A DNA stretch of 64,000 nucleotides. Source: Linanthus parryae. Taxonomy: Eukaryota; Streptophyta; Magnoliopsida; Ericales; Polemoniaceae. The stretch spans positions 23,247,001-23,311,000 of the forward strand of contig JALGPY010000003.1 of NCBI GenBank assembly GCA_023055425.1, read 5' to 3'. A program made the translations under genes and the position numbers. The first letter of the stretch is position 1. The number at the start of each line of letters is the position of its first letter. Shown piece after piece: positions 10,570 through 22,634 of the stretch. The notes beneath the pieces were generated by a model. That model worked only from the letters and a program-made list of their open reading frames with translations. It was not told the origin of the DNA and ran no database searches.

Positions 10570-12999
10570 GGAAAAGTGAAGGTTGTTCATATGATGTTAT
10601 TAGATTTGTCTTATAATTTTAATAAATTAACTATGATACTTGTAAGTATGAATTAATTCATTGTTTTCATAGGACCAAGCCATAACTCATAGCGGTTAGC
10701 TCTGTGTTAATTGCGAGACTTAAAAAATTACATGCTACATATAGTCCACCGAGTACTCTTTCATAATCACCTGATAGTCTCCTAATAAGACCCATTTCGT
10801 CACTGTCAAAAGCCAAAAACTAACACGCAAATTTCAATTCATAGAGGCATTCTTTTCAACACTTCGTTTTAATTTCCAAATTTTAACTGTCTGATTTAAT
10901 AAATTGTGTGTCCCCTAAAATTTGTAAAGGAAAAAATACGGCAATATCTTAAAAAATCACAAATCTCCCTTCTAATTCATAAGTTGTTCCCTTTTCTACG
11001 GCTGATACCAACTACAATTTTACTTGTCTGACATGCTAATGTGACAGCATAACTATAACAAAGTAGCTAATTTTAGTTTTCTTATATTCTTAAAATTGTG
11101 GTGTTAAAATTGATTTGGGTATCGTCTCTTCTGACAGCTGTGTGGTGTTTCAATTCAGATGGTTTTATTGATGTTGTACAGAGGAATAGCTGGACAAAAA
11201 TGACCATGCTAGATCCCGCATTCTAAAATCTTAAATCATTTCTTCTAATAATTGACTACACTTTGGCCTACAGAGTACAATTCAGACTTACATGAATAAT
11301 ATTATGGGAACAATTGTAAATTCACTTACTACAACTACGTCTCCTTTAATATGTGCATTTTGTTTGATATAATGATAATCTAATTTGTGATAACTAAGAA
11401 GACATGCTTTGTCGAAAGTTCAGTTTAGCCAATAATTGTTGCACGGTATGTTGGTATCTAAATAATGTATAGATATAGATATGACATCTACATATCAAGC
11501 ATTAAAATATTAATTTAATATAAACAGATAATAGTTTCACGTTTAAGCGCATTATATTAAGTGTTTTCGAAAGTGTAATTGTAGATGTGATAGATCATAA
11601 AATCGACATAACAATGTCCAAGAAAAAGAAGTCACACTCAATGTTTGATCATGTCCAAGAAAAACATTGCACTCTTTCTATTAGATGTGAAGCAGAACGA
11701 ATACTGGAATAAGCAATAATTTCTCCCATTCTCTTGAATTTGCAGCCAATCATATGGTGATTAGCCAAAATATATGATCCAAAAAAACGGGGAATTATGT
11801 CTTACCTAATTTTGGGTCTAGATATGTAATCCCATACATGATTAGTGTTGTTTCTCAGCTTGGTTTAAACAAAGTGTCATATTACAGTTCTTCAAATCAT
11901 GTAAAGAATAAATACATTTACTCTCTCATACAACTGCAATATTGCAAAATGAAATCTTCAATGGGCAAAATATATGCCCAAGCTGTTTTTAACAGCAAAC
12001 GTGAGTTATACAAATAATCCGCAACTCATAGTAGTAGTGTAGGGTTTCCCCTTTTAGGTAATTTTAGTAAGCTCTACGACAATTGTAAATAGCCTTATTG
12101 TGAAATTTCCAGATTATGTCTTGTACATGGACAATTAGATCGATTGAGGCTGTAAGCAGAACCACTACAGCGTTTTCCATAACTTGTACAAATGATTCAC
12201 ATATGGGTAAAAAGATGCTGTCAAAAAAATAGGTAAAAAGAAAAGAAAATATGAACATGTGTTCTCGTGAAGTCGATTAATGGAAGCCAAATTATGGTTA
12301 TGAGAAAGAGAGAAAGTTACCATTCCCAAAAGAACAGTTTGTCTTGAATCTGAAATATGACAAACTAAGTGGCGTGATTAGTTTATCAAGTGTCAACAAT
12401 GGATATATATTTTATCAGATGCATAGAAATTGGCGCAACTAATTGGCAGAATATATGGAATAATTTTCATAAGTAGAGAATGAAACTAAAGTAAATCACC
12501 TTGTACACCTCTAGTCATCATATATTGTATCGAATTGAGATGGTTCAGTGAATTTCTAAGGAAAACATGGGATCTACGATGATAAATAATTTGTATTGAA
12601 CTCTCTGAATAATGATTACGAAAGTAGTTTAATGTTTGCATTCCACAAATGAGAATGTTTTGGGTGTATTTTGACAGGCCACATATCTCAGCAAACCAAA
12701 AAGAAACGTTCCATATATTTGGTAACTTAAAACGGAGACATAAGTGCACATTTATGTCACTGTAATGTGTTTGTACATTAAAGTTAGTAAACAAAAAAAT
12801 CTGTAACTCCAAAATAAAAACAATGCTATAATTAAATTACATGTTGAGTCATGCATGACGTGTAGTATTCTAATCGGCTTGCTCATGATGCATTGTGACG
12901 TGGCAAGACAAATGTCAAAACAACAATAGCCATAAATTGACAAATGTCAGTTCCAAATTCAATCGGAGCACTTTCCTGCTTTTATATATTATATATAGA
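10433..12999 (-). mobile_element. Non-autonomous Helitron, copy 1
   Basis: On the minus strand the block begins TCTATATATAATATATAAAAGC (5' TC end at 12999) and ends with the hairpin CCCGCGCTTCAGCGCGGG, 7 nt, then CTAG (10433-10436). It is preceded by A and followed by T, so the insertion is between A and T with no target duplication. These are the standard Helitron ends. About 2.57 kb long, it shows no Rep/helicase ORF, so it must be mobilised in trans. It is the inverted twin of the copy at 31018-33556, about 97% identical by eye over the first 200 bp. A poly-T tract lies at about 10541-10568 near the hairpin end. Confidence 0.85.
10445..10462 (-). terminator. Helitron 3' hairpin, copy 1
   Basis: The 8-bp stem CCCGCGCT/AGCGCGGG with a 2-nt loop sits 7 nt before the CTAG end. 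This subterminal hairpin acts as the rolling-circle termination signal in Helitrons. Confidence 0.85.
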
Positions 13000-13419
13000 T
13001 GCATCTAAGTTTGTATTAAACCATATCGTTCAGCCCACTGCATTGGGCCATCACTATGGAACAAGCCCAAATGCTATGAGCTATCTCAGCTCAAGCCCAG
13101 GACCACATTACACTCTTATCTATACTTGAAGCACTCAAAGACAAGCTCAAGGACAAAACTGAAAGGCATTCTCACCCTTGAAGGACCAATCTGTAAATAT
13201 CTTTTTATATTATTTTCAGATCTGCATTAATGTTAATTCATCTCATCCAACGGTAGTGATAGCTTTTGTCTTGTATTTATCTCTAATGCCTCTGTGAATA
13301 AGAATCATCAAAAGCTTCTAGCAATCTCTCTGTGTTTCTCTCTCGGTGGCTTTGTTCACCTCCTGTGATGATCTCTTCATCTGGTACTCTAATTCACTGA
13401 AACCTTACGGTTTCTTTCA

Positions 13420-13431
13420 TGGTATCAGAGC
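13420..13431 (+). promoter_or_regulatory. Primer binding site (initiator tRNA-Met type)
   Basis: TGGTATCAGAGC directly abuts the 5' LTR end. It is the standard plant Copia primer site. Confidence 0.9.
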
Positions 13432-13433
13432 CA

Positions 13434-15044
13434 ATGGCTCATACCACCGCCTCATCTTCAAGTACTGCTCTTGTTCCATCTTCTACCACCACACACTCAA
13501 ATCCGATCTACCTACTGTCAAACATTCACAATCTGGTTCCAATCAAGCTAGATGGAACGAATTACGTCATATGGAAGTATCAAATCACATCTCTTCTCAA
13601 AACCCAGAACCTGTTCGGTCTCTTGGATGGTTCAGATCTGGCTCCGGCTGAGTTCATAAAAGGCTCCGGCGAATCAGAAGGCACCACAGTGCCAAACCCA
13701 GAATATCAGGCGTGGATCCAGAAAGATCAAGCTCTTGTCACTATACTTAATGCAACTTTGAGTGCCGAAGCTCTCTATCACGTAATTGGTCAGTCCTCTT
13801 CTCAATCAATTTGGCTTATTCTCGGCAAAAGGTACGCCTCCCTTACACGCTCCAATATAATGCAATTAAAGTCGGAACTTCAGACTGCTCGGAAAAATTC
13901 TGATTCTATAGATGTCTATATGAACAAACTGAAAGTAATTCGAGACAAACTCATGGTTGCTATGGTTAATATTGATGACGAGGACATGATGCTTTATGCT
14001 GTGAATGGGTTGCCACCCGAATATAATCCCTTTAGATCTTCCCTTCGTATCAATTCTGGACCTATATCCTTTGATGATTTACATGTGCTTTTGAAAAGCG
14101 AAGAACATATGCTTGAGTCTCAGAATGTAACCTCTCAAAATCCCGATGTTGCTTTTAACACTGTCACTACAGAATCAAACCGAGGGGGCTTTAATGGTAG
14201 AGGTAGATCCCAAAATGGTAATCGTGGCAATTTTGGCAATAATCGTGGTGGTTATGGCCGAGGCAATGGCCGAAACAACGGTCGTGGCTTTAATTCTGAC
14301 TTTTCTGGAAAGTATTATCGTGGTGGCCGTGGACACTATGGAAATTATCGTGGTAGAAATGAATATGGCAGAGGCAACAATAATGGGTATCGTGGTGGAC
14401 GAAACTTTGGTTATAACCAATCTCGTAACCCTGATACTTGTCAAATTTGTGGTCAGCAGTTCCACACTGCTCTTGATTGTGCTCATAGGATGAACCACGC
14501 CTATCAAGGGCGTATGCCACCTGAGTCACTCACCGCCTTGACGGCTTCGACTCAAACTTACAATCATCCTAGCTATTGGTTGTCTGACACGGGAGCTACA
14601 AACCACATGACACATGACTTCCAAAATTTGAATACTTCTGATGCCTATCTCGGAAATGATCATGTTGCAGTAGGAAATGGTCAAACTCTTCCCATCCATA
14701 ATACTGGTACCGCCCTACTTTCTACTAGTTCACACAATTTCACCCTTCACAACACTTTGCACGTACCTAAGCTTAGCACAAATCTATTATCTGTTCACAA
14801 ATTATGCTCGGATAATAATTGTCGTTTTATTTTTGACTCAACATCTTTTTCAATACAGGACAAAACTACGGGAACACTACTCTATCAGGGATTGAGTAAA
14901 AATGGGTTATATCCCATCGAATCTCTACCTTCTAATTTCTTGTCTCGTAATTCTAAGTTGCATGCCTTTGTTAGCAATAAAGTTGATGTCGTACTTGGCA
15001 CGATCGCTTGGGACATCCTTCGGATAGTGTCTTGCATAAAATAA
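13434..15044 (+). pseudogene. gag: Copia gag and protease
   Basis: I chose ATG 13434 (MAHTTASSSST); the in-frame ATG at 13419 overlaps the primer site. The N-terminal half is Copia gag (LDGTNYVIWKYQITSLLKTQ, then the LKSEEHML region). A Gly/Arg/Asn-rich stretch (NRGGYGRGNGRNNGRG) and an intact CCHC zinc knuckle (C-QI-C-GQQF-H-TALD-C) follow, then the aspartic protease with YWLSDTGATNHMT (catalytic D-T-G) and LHVPKLSTNLLSV. The frame ends early: one T is missing near 14995, so the LWHDRLGHPS motif of the gag-pre-integrase domain is read out of frame and stops at 15044. Gag packages the RNA and the protease cuts the polyprotein; the downstream pol is uncoupled here. Confidence 0.9.
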
Positions 15045-17767
15045 TTGCTCTGTTTGACATTTCTAGCAATAAAAATAGAAGTCTTTGTTATTCTTGTTTA
15101 GAAGGTAAAGTGCACCGTCTACCTTAACCTAACTCTGATTCTAAGACTGATACGCCTTTAAAATTGCTTCATAGTGACGTTTGGGGGCCCTCGAGCTCCA
15201 AGTCCTACCATGGCTATCGCTATTATGTGTTATTTGTCGACGATTATTCGAAATTCACTTGGGTGTTTCCGTTGCATAATAAATCCGATGTACCTACTGT
15301 GTTTTCTCTTTTTAAGTTAAAAATTGAGAAATTGTTGAATCACCACATTCGCATTCTCCGCACCGACGGTGGCAGCGAATACATGTCCTTTACTTTCTCT
15401 AAAATTCTCCAACAAGATGGAATAACCCATCAAAAATCTTGTCCTCACACCCCGCAACAAAATGGCGTTGCGGAGCGAAAGCACCGCCACATTATGGAAA
15501 CGGCTATAACCATACTTAAAAGAGCATCTCTTCCTAATTACTTGTGGTTTCACGCTGTAAATGCCGCCGTTTTTTTGATAAATCGTATGCCTAGTCATAA
15601 TACCTACAATAAGTCGCCTTTTGAATTGATATTTGGTAAGTCCCCAGATTACTCACAATTGAAAGTTTTTGGTTGTGCATGTTTTCCATATTTACGCCCC
15701 TATAATTCCTCCAAACTAGACTTTAAAACCAAGTTATGCATTTTTATTGGTTATGCGGAAGATTACAAAGGTTACTTATGTCTTGATACGACTACTAATC
15801 GCATTTATACTTGTCGTGACGTTATTTTTGACGAAAGTCAATTTCCATATGCCAAAAAGGTCACTGGCTCTCCTACTTCTCCTATTGTTTCAGGTACAAA
15901 TGTACCAGCAGCTCATTTTTTTGTACCACCCACTGGTACAGCAACTGCTTTGGTACCTCCCACTGGCACTGCTTCTTCTTTGGCATCACCAGTTGGTACC
16001 ACAGCCCCCCCCCCTACCACTGCACCTGTCCCTACACGGTCCCAAACACCATCTGTGATGAGTTGGCCTAGCCCAGGTGCTGCTGTTTCTCCCTCAGCCG
16101 GCCTGGAGCAGCCTACGGATGCTCAAAATTCCACTGTCCAGGACGTTAATTCGACCCCAGCAGAATCTGTGCCTTCGGTTTTAGGCATGGCACCTCCGGC
16201 TGATGTTGAGACGGCATCAGCACTGGCCCCACCTGAGATGGAACTACAACAAAATTCCAATCCCACTCACCACATGCAAACTCGTAGCAAATCCGGAATC
16301 AGCAAAAAAAAGTCAGGTTTTTCTGCTATCACCACTATTAGTGATCCTACATCTTACACTGAGGCTAGTAAACACTCCCAGTGGCGTTCCGCTATGAATG
16401 AGGAGTACACTAGCCTCACACAACAAAATACATGGACTCTAGTACCTCCACCACCAAATGCAAACGTAATCGGAAATAAATGGGTTTTTCGCACCAAGTA
16501 TAATCCCAATGGCACCATTTTAGCACTTGCGGCCAACTTTGATTGGCCTTTACAACAATTAGATGTCAAAAACGCTTTTCTTCATGGTATTCTTCGTGAA
16601 ACTGTATATATGAGTCAACCACAAGGGTTCAAAGACCCTCGTTTTCCACATTACGTTTGCAGGCTTAACAAGTCCATATATGGTTTAAAACAAGCCCCAC
16701 GAGCTTGGTTTGAACGTTTCACCTCCTATTTACTAACTCTTAGCTTTATTTCTTCCTTTGCTGATTATTCTCTATTTATTCGGCACTCTCATGGAAAAAT
16801 AACCATTTTAATTTTATACGTTGATGACATCATCCTAACTGGTAACGACACAAGTTTTATTTCTCTTTTAGTTAGAAAATTGAACTCTGAATTTTCCATG
16901 ACAGATTTAGGACCCCTTACGTATTTTTTGGGCTTAGAAATAAAAAGAACCAAAGATGGCATCTCCATCCATCAGGCTAAGTATATTTCTGACTTATTGT
17001 CTTGTTTCGATATGTCCAATTGTAAACCTGCGTCTACTCCTCTATCTGCAGGTACAAAATATCACGCTCAAGACAGCCATCATCTCCCGGATGCTACTCC
17101 ATATCGCCAACTCCTCGGCGCACTTCAATATCTTACTTTTACACGACCTGACATTGCCTTTGCAGTTAATCACTTGTGTCAATTTATGCACACACCCACA
17201 GAAAATCACCTTGTTGGAGTCAAACGTATTCTTAGATATTTGCAGGGCTCCAAAAATCACGGTCTTTTTTATCAAAAAGGACACACTCCCATCACTGCTT
17301 ACAGTGACGCCGATTGGGCCGGGAACCCTACTGATAGGTGTAGCACCTCTGGCTTCGTTGTTTTTCTTGGCCCCAACCCTATACATTGGGGTGCCAAGAA
17401 ACAACCGACCGTTGCACGGTCCTCCACTGAAGCCGAATATCGAGCTCTTGCTTCTACAGCAGCAGAACTAGCTTGGCTTAAAATTTTATTTCGTGATTTA
17501 AATATTTTTATTTCTCAAAAACTCGTACTTTGGTGTGATAACTTATCTGCTATCGCAATCACGGCTAATCCAATCCTACATGCTCGCACCAAGCATATCG
17601 AAATAGATTATCACTATATTAGGGAAAAAGTTCTTACTAATGCTTTGTCTATTTCCTTTGTGAACAGCTCGGACCAGATCGCAGACATTTTTACAAAAGG
17701 ACTTCCCACACATCAGTTTCAAGACCTCAAACACAAACTAATGGTGCATCCCGCCCCATTAGTTTGA
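15045..17767 (+). pseudogene. pol: Copia pol: integrase, reverse transcriptase, RNase H
   Basis: Continuation of the polyprotein after the frameshift. The gag-pre-integrase zinc region (CYSCLEGKVHRLP) runs into a TAA at 15125-15127; a long open frame then runs to TGA 17767. Integrase core: LLHSDVWGP, VDDYSKFTWVF, TDGGSEY and PQQNGVAERKHRHI, with the D-D-E residues present. RT: KWVFRTKYNPNGTI, then LQQLDVKNAFLHG, SIYGLKQAPRAWF and LYVDDIILTGND (YVDD intact). RNase H: AYSDADWAGNPTDRCSTSG and RSSTEAEYRALA. Between NPNGTI and the LDVKNAF motif about 40 residues usually present (the YKARLVAKG and TFSPV region) are missing, an in-frame RT deletion. The purine tract starts at the stop codon. Confidence 0.92.
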
Positions 17768-17774
17768 GGGGGAG
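17766..17774 (+). promoter_or_regulatory. Polypurine tract of the Copia element
   Basis: gagggggag lies directly upstream of the 3' LTR at 17775 and primes plus-strand DNA synthesis. Confidence 0.85.
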
Positions 17775-18619
17775 TATTAAACCATATCGTTCAGCCCACT
17801 GCATTGGGCCATCACTCTGGAACAAGCCCAAATGCTATGAGCTATCTCAGCTCAAGCCCAGGACCACATTACACTCTTATCCATACTTGAAGCACTCAAA
17901 GACAAGCTCAAGGACAAAACTGAAAGGCATTCTCACTCTTGAAGGACCAATCTGTATATTATTTTCAGATCTGCATTAATGTTAATTGATCTCATCCAAC
18001 GGTAGTGATAGCTTTTGTCTTGTATTTATCTCTAATGCCTCTGTGAATAAGAATCATCAAAAGCTTCTAGCAATCTCTCTGTGTTTCTCTCTCGGTGGCT
18101 TTGTTCACCTCCTGTGATGATCTCTTCATCTGGTACTCTAATTCACTGAAACCTTACGGTTTCTTTCAGTTTGTACATGGAGTTGCTTTGCGTTCAGAGT
18201 ATTGGGTAGTGCAAAATCGAGAAGGTCATCAAACCATATTTTTTTTCTGATGCGGCCTTTTGGCAACCAAACAAATTTCAAGGACTTGGAAGGAAAATCT
18301 GTTGCTTGGGCTGCTACAAATGTATGCTTTGATATGTTTTAATCTTGATTTTCATCACATCTTCGTGTTTTTATGTACTTTAAAAGCAAGTAAGTTGGAT
18401 CACATTTGCAGATCAAGCGTTACAATGTGAAAAAGCAAAAGAATGCCGTTGAAGGAAAACAAGCTGTGCTAGCTGCTGTTGCCTTTGCTTAGGTGTTGGC
18501 TGTGATTAAGTATAAACTGTTTAGTTAACTGCTGTATATGGAAGTGTGTTGCCTTTAATAAGTGAAACAGATTGCTATATCACACACGGTGAACTCAAAA
18601 GTTAATTTTAAGTTTCATT

Positions 18620-19010
18620 CTGATGCAGCAGTTGATAGTGTCAAGTCCAAAGGAGGTCTTGGGTTTGGCTTTTTTCAGACAAGATAAAGTTTTTTGTTGG
18701 ACAATCACTTCATCCCGATCCTTTCATTTCAAAGCCAGTGATTCTTGAAGCTCTTGCTTTTGTTGGCCTCAAAGCAAGGCATGGAAAAAGTTCAGGTTTG
18801 CTCTGATTTAGAAGCTGTGGCGGACTGCCTTAATAAGGATAGTAATAATTAGCTTCAGCCATTTCAGCCATAACTGAAGATTGCAAGATCCTTTTCTGTT
18901 TGCATATTGTCCTTTGTACCAAGATCTTCCAATTGTGCAGCTCATATAGTTGCCAAAGCTGCATTTGTTTGGGATGTATTTCTTCTTGAAGGGTTTCAGC
19001 CCTATTGTAT
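18620..19010 (+). pseudogene. Decayed RNase H-like domain
   Basis: Broken frames around 18650-19000 resemble the plant RVT_3/RNase H-like family: a KGGLGFGFF start, a QVCSDLEAVADCLNKDSNN segment (the strand carrying the catalytic Asp) and a SFVPRSSNCAAHIVAKAAF segment (the usual HVPREANxxAHxLA motif). Several stops and frameshifts intervene. The upstream 18170-18620 stretch may hold more of the same gene (DAAFWQPNK near 18250) with an intron. It could be from a LINE or from a domesticated-looking RNase H-like gene. Confidence 0.45.
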
Positions 19011-19142
19011 ATTGGTTGTGATAGCCTAGTCTTAATGGAAGTTCTAATTTTCTTACGAAAATGTTTGTAACTTACTACTGTACATGGAATTATTTAATCG
19101 AATCTTACTTTGACAAATTGTGAGCTTCAGTTTGAACATTTC

Positions 19143-20363
19143 AAATGTTGAGGCTTTCTCTGTTGCCGCGGCTTACAAAAGCATTAATCTCACTTTGAAC
19201 CTTGAAAAGGGGCTCTTTGACAACGATTGGATCAGAATATGGAAATTAAAAATTCAAGTCAAAATTGATCACTTTTCTCTGGACTATTCGACATCAAAAG
19301 ATTATGACAAATGTCAATAGAAAGAGAAGAAGTTTCACTAACTCGGATACCTGTATCATGTGCAATGCTGGGGAGGAAGATGTGAATCATCTTCTCCAGT
19401 TTTGCTCAAAAGTTAAGGGCATTTGGAATGAGCTTTTCGATCCTACTTGGGTGACTGCTAACAATCAAAAAGATTTTAAAGTCTGGTTCAATGACAATCT
19501 GTGTTTTAATCTTAAAGCAAAGCTCTTTGTTATTACCCTTTGGTTTATATGGTGTCGTCGAAATCTGAAAACTTTTAAAGACGAGATGGAACCACCGGAG
19601 GTTTGCACCAAAAAGATCAGAAGTTTTGAGAAGGCGAATCAGGGAGCTTTTTCTAACTCTTAACTTTTATTTCCCTCGCCTTATACTGTTAATTGCGGTT
19701 CTCATTGGGTCCCCCCTTTATAATCAAGATCAATGTGGGCGGCTGTGCTAGAGGTGATCCAGGTGCTGCGGGATTTGTAGGTGTTGTCTGTGATAAAAGG
19801 GGCAAATGGAAGTTAGGCTTCTATGGAAAACTTGAAAACTGCTCCAGTCTTGAGGCTGAAGTGTGGGCGGTCTACAAAGCTATCTCTGTTACTTATCAGA
19901 AGAATTGACAAAATTATGTGATTGAGACTTATAATCTGGACACGGTCAGTATCTTCAAGGAGCATATCTATGGTCCAATGAATTTGAGGACCCAGATAAA
20001 TGATGGGATTCATCTCCTGAAGTGCAATGGAGGCAAGGTGGAGCATATTAACAGAGATGCAAACGAAGTTGCGAAGATCGAAGCTCAAAATTCATGATCG
20101 AAGCTACAAGGTGGAGCATATTAACAGAGATGCAAACAGAAGCTGCTTCATTTCATGATCGAAGCTCCGGAGGGTATTAAGGGTCTCCTCATCGCCGACA
20201 TGTTGGGCATGGGGAACTTCTTCTAGTTAGGTGGTTGGGTTTTGGGTTCCCGCTGTTTTTCTCTTTTTTTCCAGTTTTTGTTTCGTTTTTTTCTCTTTTC
20301 CTTAGTTTCAGTTTTCTGTAATGCGTATTGAACTTCCGTGGGATCGAAAAAAAAATGTTGAGG
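19143..20363 (+). mobile_element. 5'-truncated LINE (L1-type) insertion
   Basis: The fragment contains only the 3' part of ORF2 and ends in a short A tract (20347-20355). The 11-bp direct repeat aaatgttgagg at 19143-19153 and 20353-20363 looks like its target-site duplication, although part of it is A-rich. About 1.2 kb lies between, consistent with the usual 5' truncation of LINE copies. Confidence 0.65.
19154..20100 (+). pseudogene. LINE ORF2 C-terminus: zinc-binding and RNase H regions
   Basis: Frame-shifted pieces give the reverse-transcriptase zinc-binding domain (FSVAAAYKSIN, RIWKLKIQ, FLWTIRHQKIMTNVNRKRR, C-IM-C-NAGEEDVNHLLQFC) followed by an RNase H domain (IKINVGGCARGDPGAAGFVG, SSLEAEVWAVYKAI, INRDANEVAK). 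At least two frameshifts occur (near 19270 and before 19690) and a TGA at about 19908. The first RNase H acidic residue, normally NVDG, is NVGG here. The RT proper and endonuclease are absent. It is non-functional. Confidence 0.8.
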
Positions 20364-20961
20364 AATCAATGTGTATATGGATGAAATGTAAAAAATTTCA
20401 CTAAATAAAAAGAAATACCGACGACAATTATACCGTAGTAAAATAAATTACGAAGGCTGTCAATGAAGCATCACATTAGGGTTTGATCAGACATAGTAAA
20501 AGTATATAGGAAGGTGTATGTCAACTTTGATTATCTGATGGTCGCCAAAATCTTTCATGTTTACACTGCAATGGTTTGAACTACCCTATTAAAAGAATTT
20601 ATGTTGGCACAATTTAATTACACAATGGTCTCATATATCGGTTGTGCTAAGTCTAAAATTACGACGACTCGTATTACCGCCCAACCCACCTGTTTGACAC
20701 CTTTAATGTGTTGCAAAGGAATGCACAAACCTAGAGTGTGCAGGAGTGAGATGTGTTGTTGGGGATGATTTGAAAATTGTCCGTTCCCTCAGAGCACTAG
20801 CTAAAACTATGACATAAAATTTTATAACAGAATATTAATCTGTTTTTTTAGTTATCACAAAGAAAAATAGTTGGTAAAAAACTTTCGATACAGTGGCTTG
20901 TAAAGTTGCAAACAATAAAGTAGTAAATTGTATTATTTTAACATCTAAAGTGTTACATTTC

Positions 20962-21039
20962 TACTCCCTCCATCGCAATATTTTGGTTCCTCAAATTATT
21001 TTTTCACTCTACTTCTTAGTGACTCACAATACCGGAGTA
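20962..21039. repeat. Possible Stowaway-like MITE remnant
   Basis: The sequence starts ctactccctccatcgcaatat and ends accggagta, resembling the CTCCCTCCGTCCC terminal motif of Stowaway/mariner MITEs at the left and a worn terminus at the right. Only about 80 bp long, so it is a remnant at best. Confidence 0.35.
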
Positions 21040-21040
21040 A

Positions 21041-21041
21041 A

Positions 21042-21116
<75 letters not shown>
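21041..21116. repeat. (AAT)n microsatellite
   Basis: About 25 uninterrupted AAT/ATA units. It is located where the possible MITE ends. Confidence 0.95.
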
Positions 21117-21117
<1 letters not shown>

Positions 21118-22634
21118 TGAAAATGACATGATCATCAAGAAGTCAGTGGAGGTGTTGGGATTACATTTCCTATTTTCACATATTCCAACTTTCTAAGTGG
21201 AGGTGAAAAAGTTATTACAGAAAATGATTAGAGCATTATATTTTAAAAATGTTTTCTTAAGAAGTGTGCACAAGAGATTCCGGCGGGGAGACCTCCGTGT
21301 ACACCGTATGTAGAGGATCAGAGATAGCGCAGGAAGAGTTGGGTTGTGTGTAGGGAGAGAGTAAGGCAGTAGTAATGTCTGAGAGAGAGACAGAGGTTTG
21401 GCAGAGCCTCCGCGTATGGCTAGTGTGTTCTCCTTTGTATGGAAAGGTTAACGTCCTATATATAACGGAGAATGTGACCGTTGTAGTGTGGTTAATGCGC
21501 CCATCAATGGCGGCTTAATTAGCTTAACCACAATGGCACGTTCGTCCTCATATATAGGGACCGTTACAGCACGTTATGCGCGAATACCGGAACCGTTATG
21601 GGGTTGACCGGGTTTGACCGGATTGACCGGATTTATGGAGCTCGTGCCATAAATCTCTCAAAAGCAGTTACTAAAGGTCGCGTGCGGGCTTGGCTCGCAC
21701 GCGACAGGACTTACTCTAGCCTCCAAACCACTAAGTCCCTACAAGTCCCGTGCAGTGGTATGCGAGGGCTCTGTCTCGCAGCCCCCACATGGATCAGCTC
21801 GGCTGGTGATCCAGTGTGTGTGGAGCACAATATGGTGTGCTGGATGGTCGTCACGTGGCCAAGATCTGTCAGCTCAGAAAGCACTATCTACATTAGCCCC
21901 CTTTCTGCGCGTGAAGACTCATAGCTGGATAGACTTCCATGCGCGGAAACCAACATACGCGTCGCCGCCACGCACCAATTCAAATACGAGTAAATTCAGC
22001 CCCCGTGCGTGCCATTATGACCTAAAACCCCTAGAGTCGTGCCGTCTGGCCTTTAGGGTTTTAGGCGTGACGTCAGCTTGTCCTGTGATTGCGCGATTCG
22101 ACGGTGACGGTTGCGATTCGACTACTGAAAGGACGCAACCCTTCATTGTTTTTGGATAAATACTTTGTACCCTCCATTGTTGCAAAGCATCACTTCTTTC
22201 TCTTAAAGTGAATGATACCCGGAAGTCTTCGAGAGCAGATTCAGATAATCAATCACCAGTTCAGAGTTGCAAATCGTCTTCTTGAACTGTCTGTATCCAA
22301 GCAAGCTTCACAGAAACAAGGCTGGCCTTGTTCAATTTTGATTTAAAATGCTAGTATATGCTTTGAACTGCGTTGGATCTGCAAACCCATTATCTGCTGA
22401 AAAACTTGTGAAGGGACTCACAATCTTTGAACCCAATCTAGATTTAATCCTCCGATGATAAAGACCTTGAATGTAGGGTTTTTGAAATCTCTGATAATGC
22501 AAACAATTCCAATCCCTAATCTCTGAAATTGATACCAGAAACTGTTCATCTTTCTTCCCATAGATCTTGAATCTCGAAATTCAGACTGAAGTGTGGCATA
22601 TTTCTCCCCCTTTTTTTCTTGCTTCTCCGCAGGA
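21117..22634. other. GC-richer region upstream of the PMD gene, no gene
   Basis: Around 21400-22150 base composition is clearly higher in G+C than the surroundings, with short repeats such as gttgaccgggtttgaccggattgaccgg (21602-21630) and an inverted pair gtcgcgtgcgggc/gctcgcacgcgac (21678-21705). It may be an LTR or promoter region of the element carrying the plant mobile domain gene. No second copy is in the window to test this. Confidence 0.4.

Larger units (their letters stand above)
13014..18168 (+). mobile_element. Full-length Ty1/Copia retrotransposon (defective)
   Basis: A 5155-bp element with 5' LTR 13014-13419 (406 bp) and 3' LTR 17775-18168 (394 bp; a 12-bp indel near the ctgtaaatatc segment accounts for the difference). 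The target duplication is gtttg at 13009-13013 and 18169-18173. It has a tRNA-Met primer site, one gag-pol frame and a purine tract. Both LTRs start TATTAAACC and end TTCTTTCA, so the ends are TA...CA rather than TG...CA. Coding lesions: a 1-nt deletion near 14995, a TAA at 15125 and an internal RT deletion. The LTRs are almost identical otherwise, so insertion looks young. It sits only 14 bp beyond the end of Helitron copy 1. Confidence 0.93.

Noticed and set aside
14146..14529. Three overlapping ORFs in other frames of the Copia gag
   Set aside because: Shadow frames of the Gly/Arg/Asn-rich gag segment, explained by its repetitive codons.
21598..22159. Two overlapping ORFs in the GC-richer region
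   Set aside because: No motif and no conservation evidence; the open frames follow from base composition.
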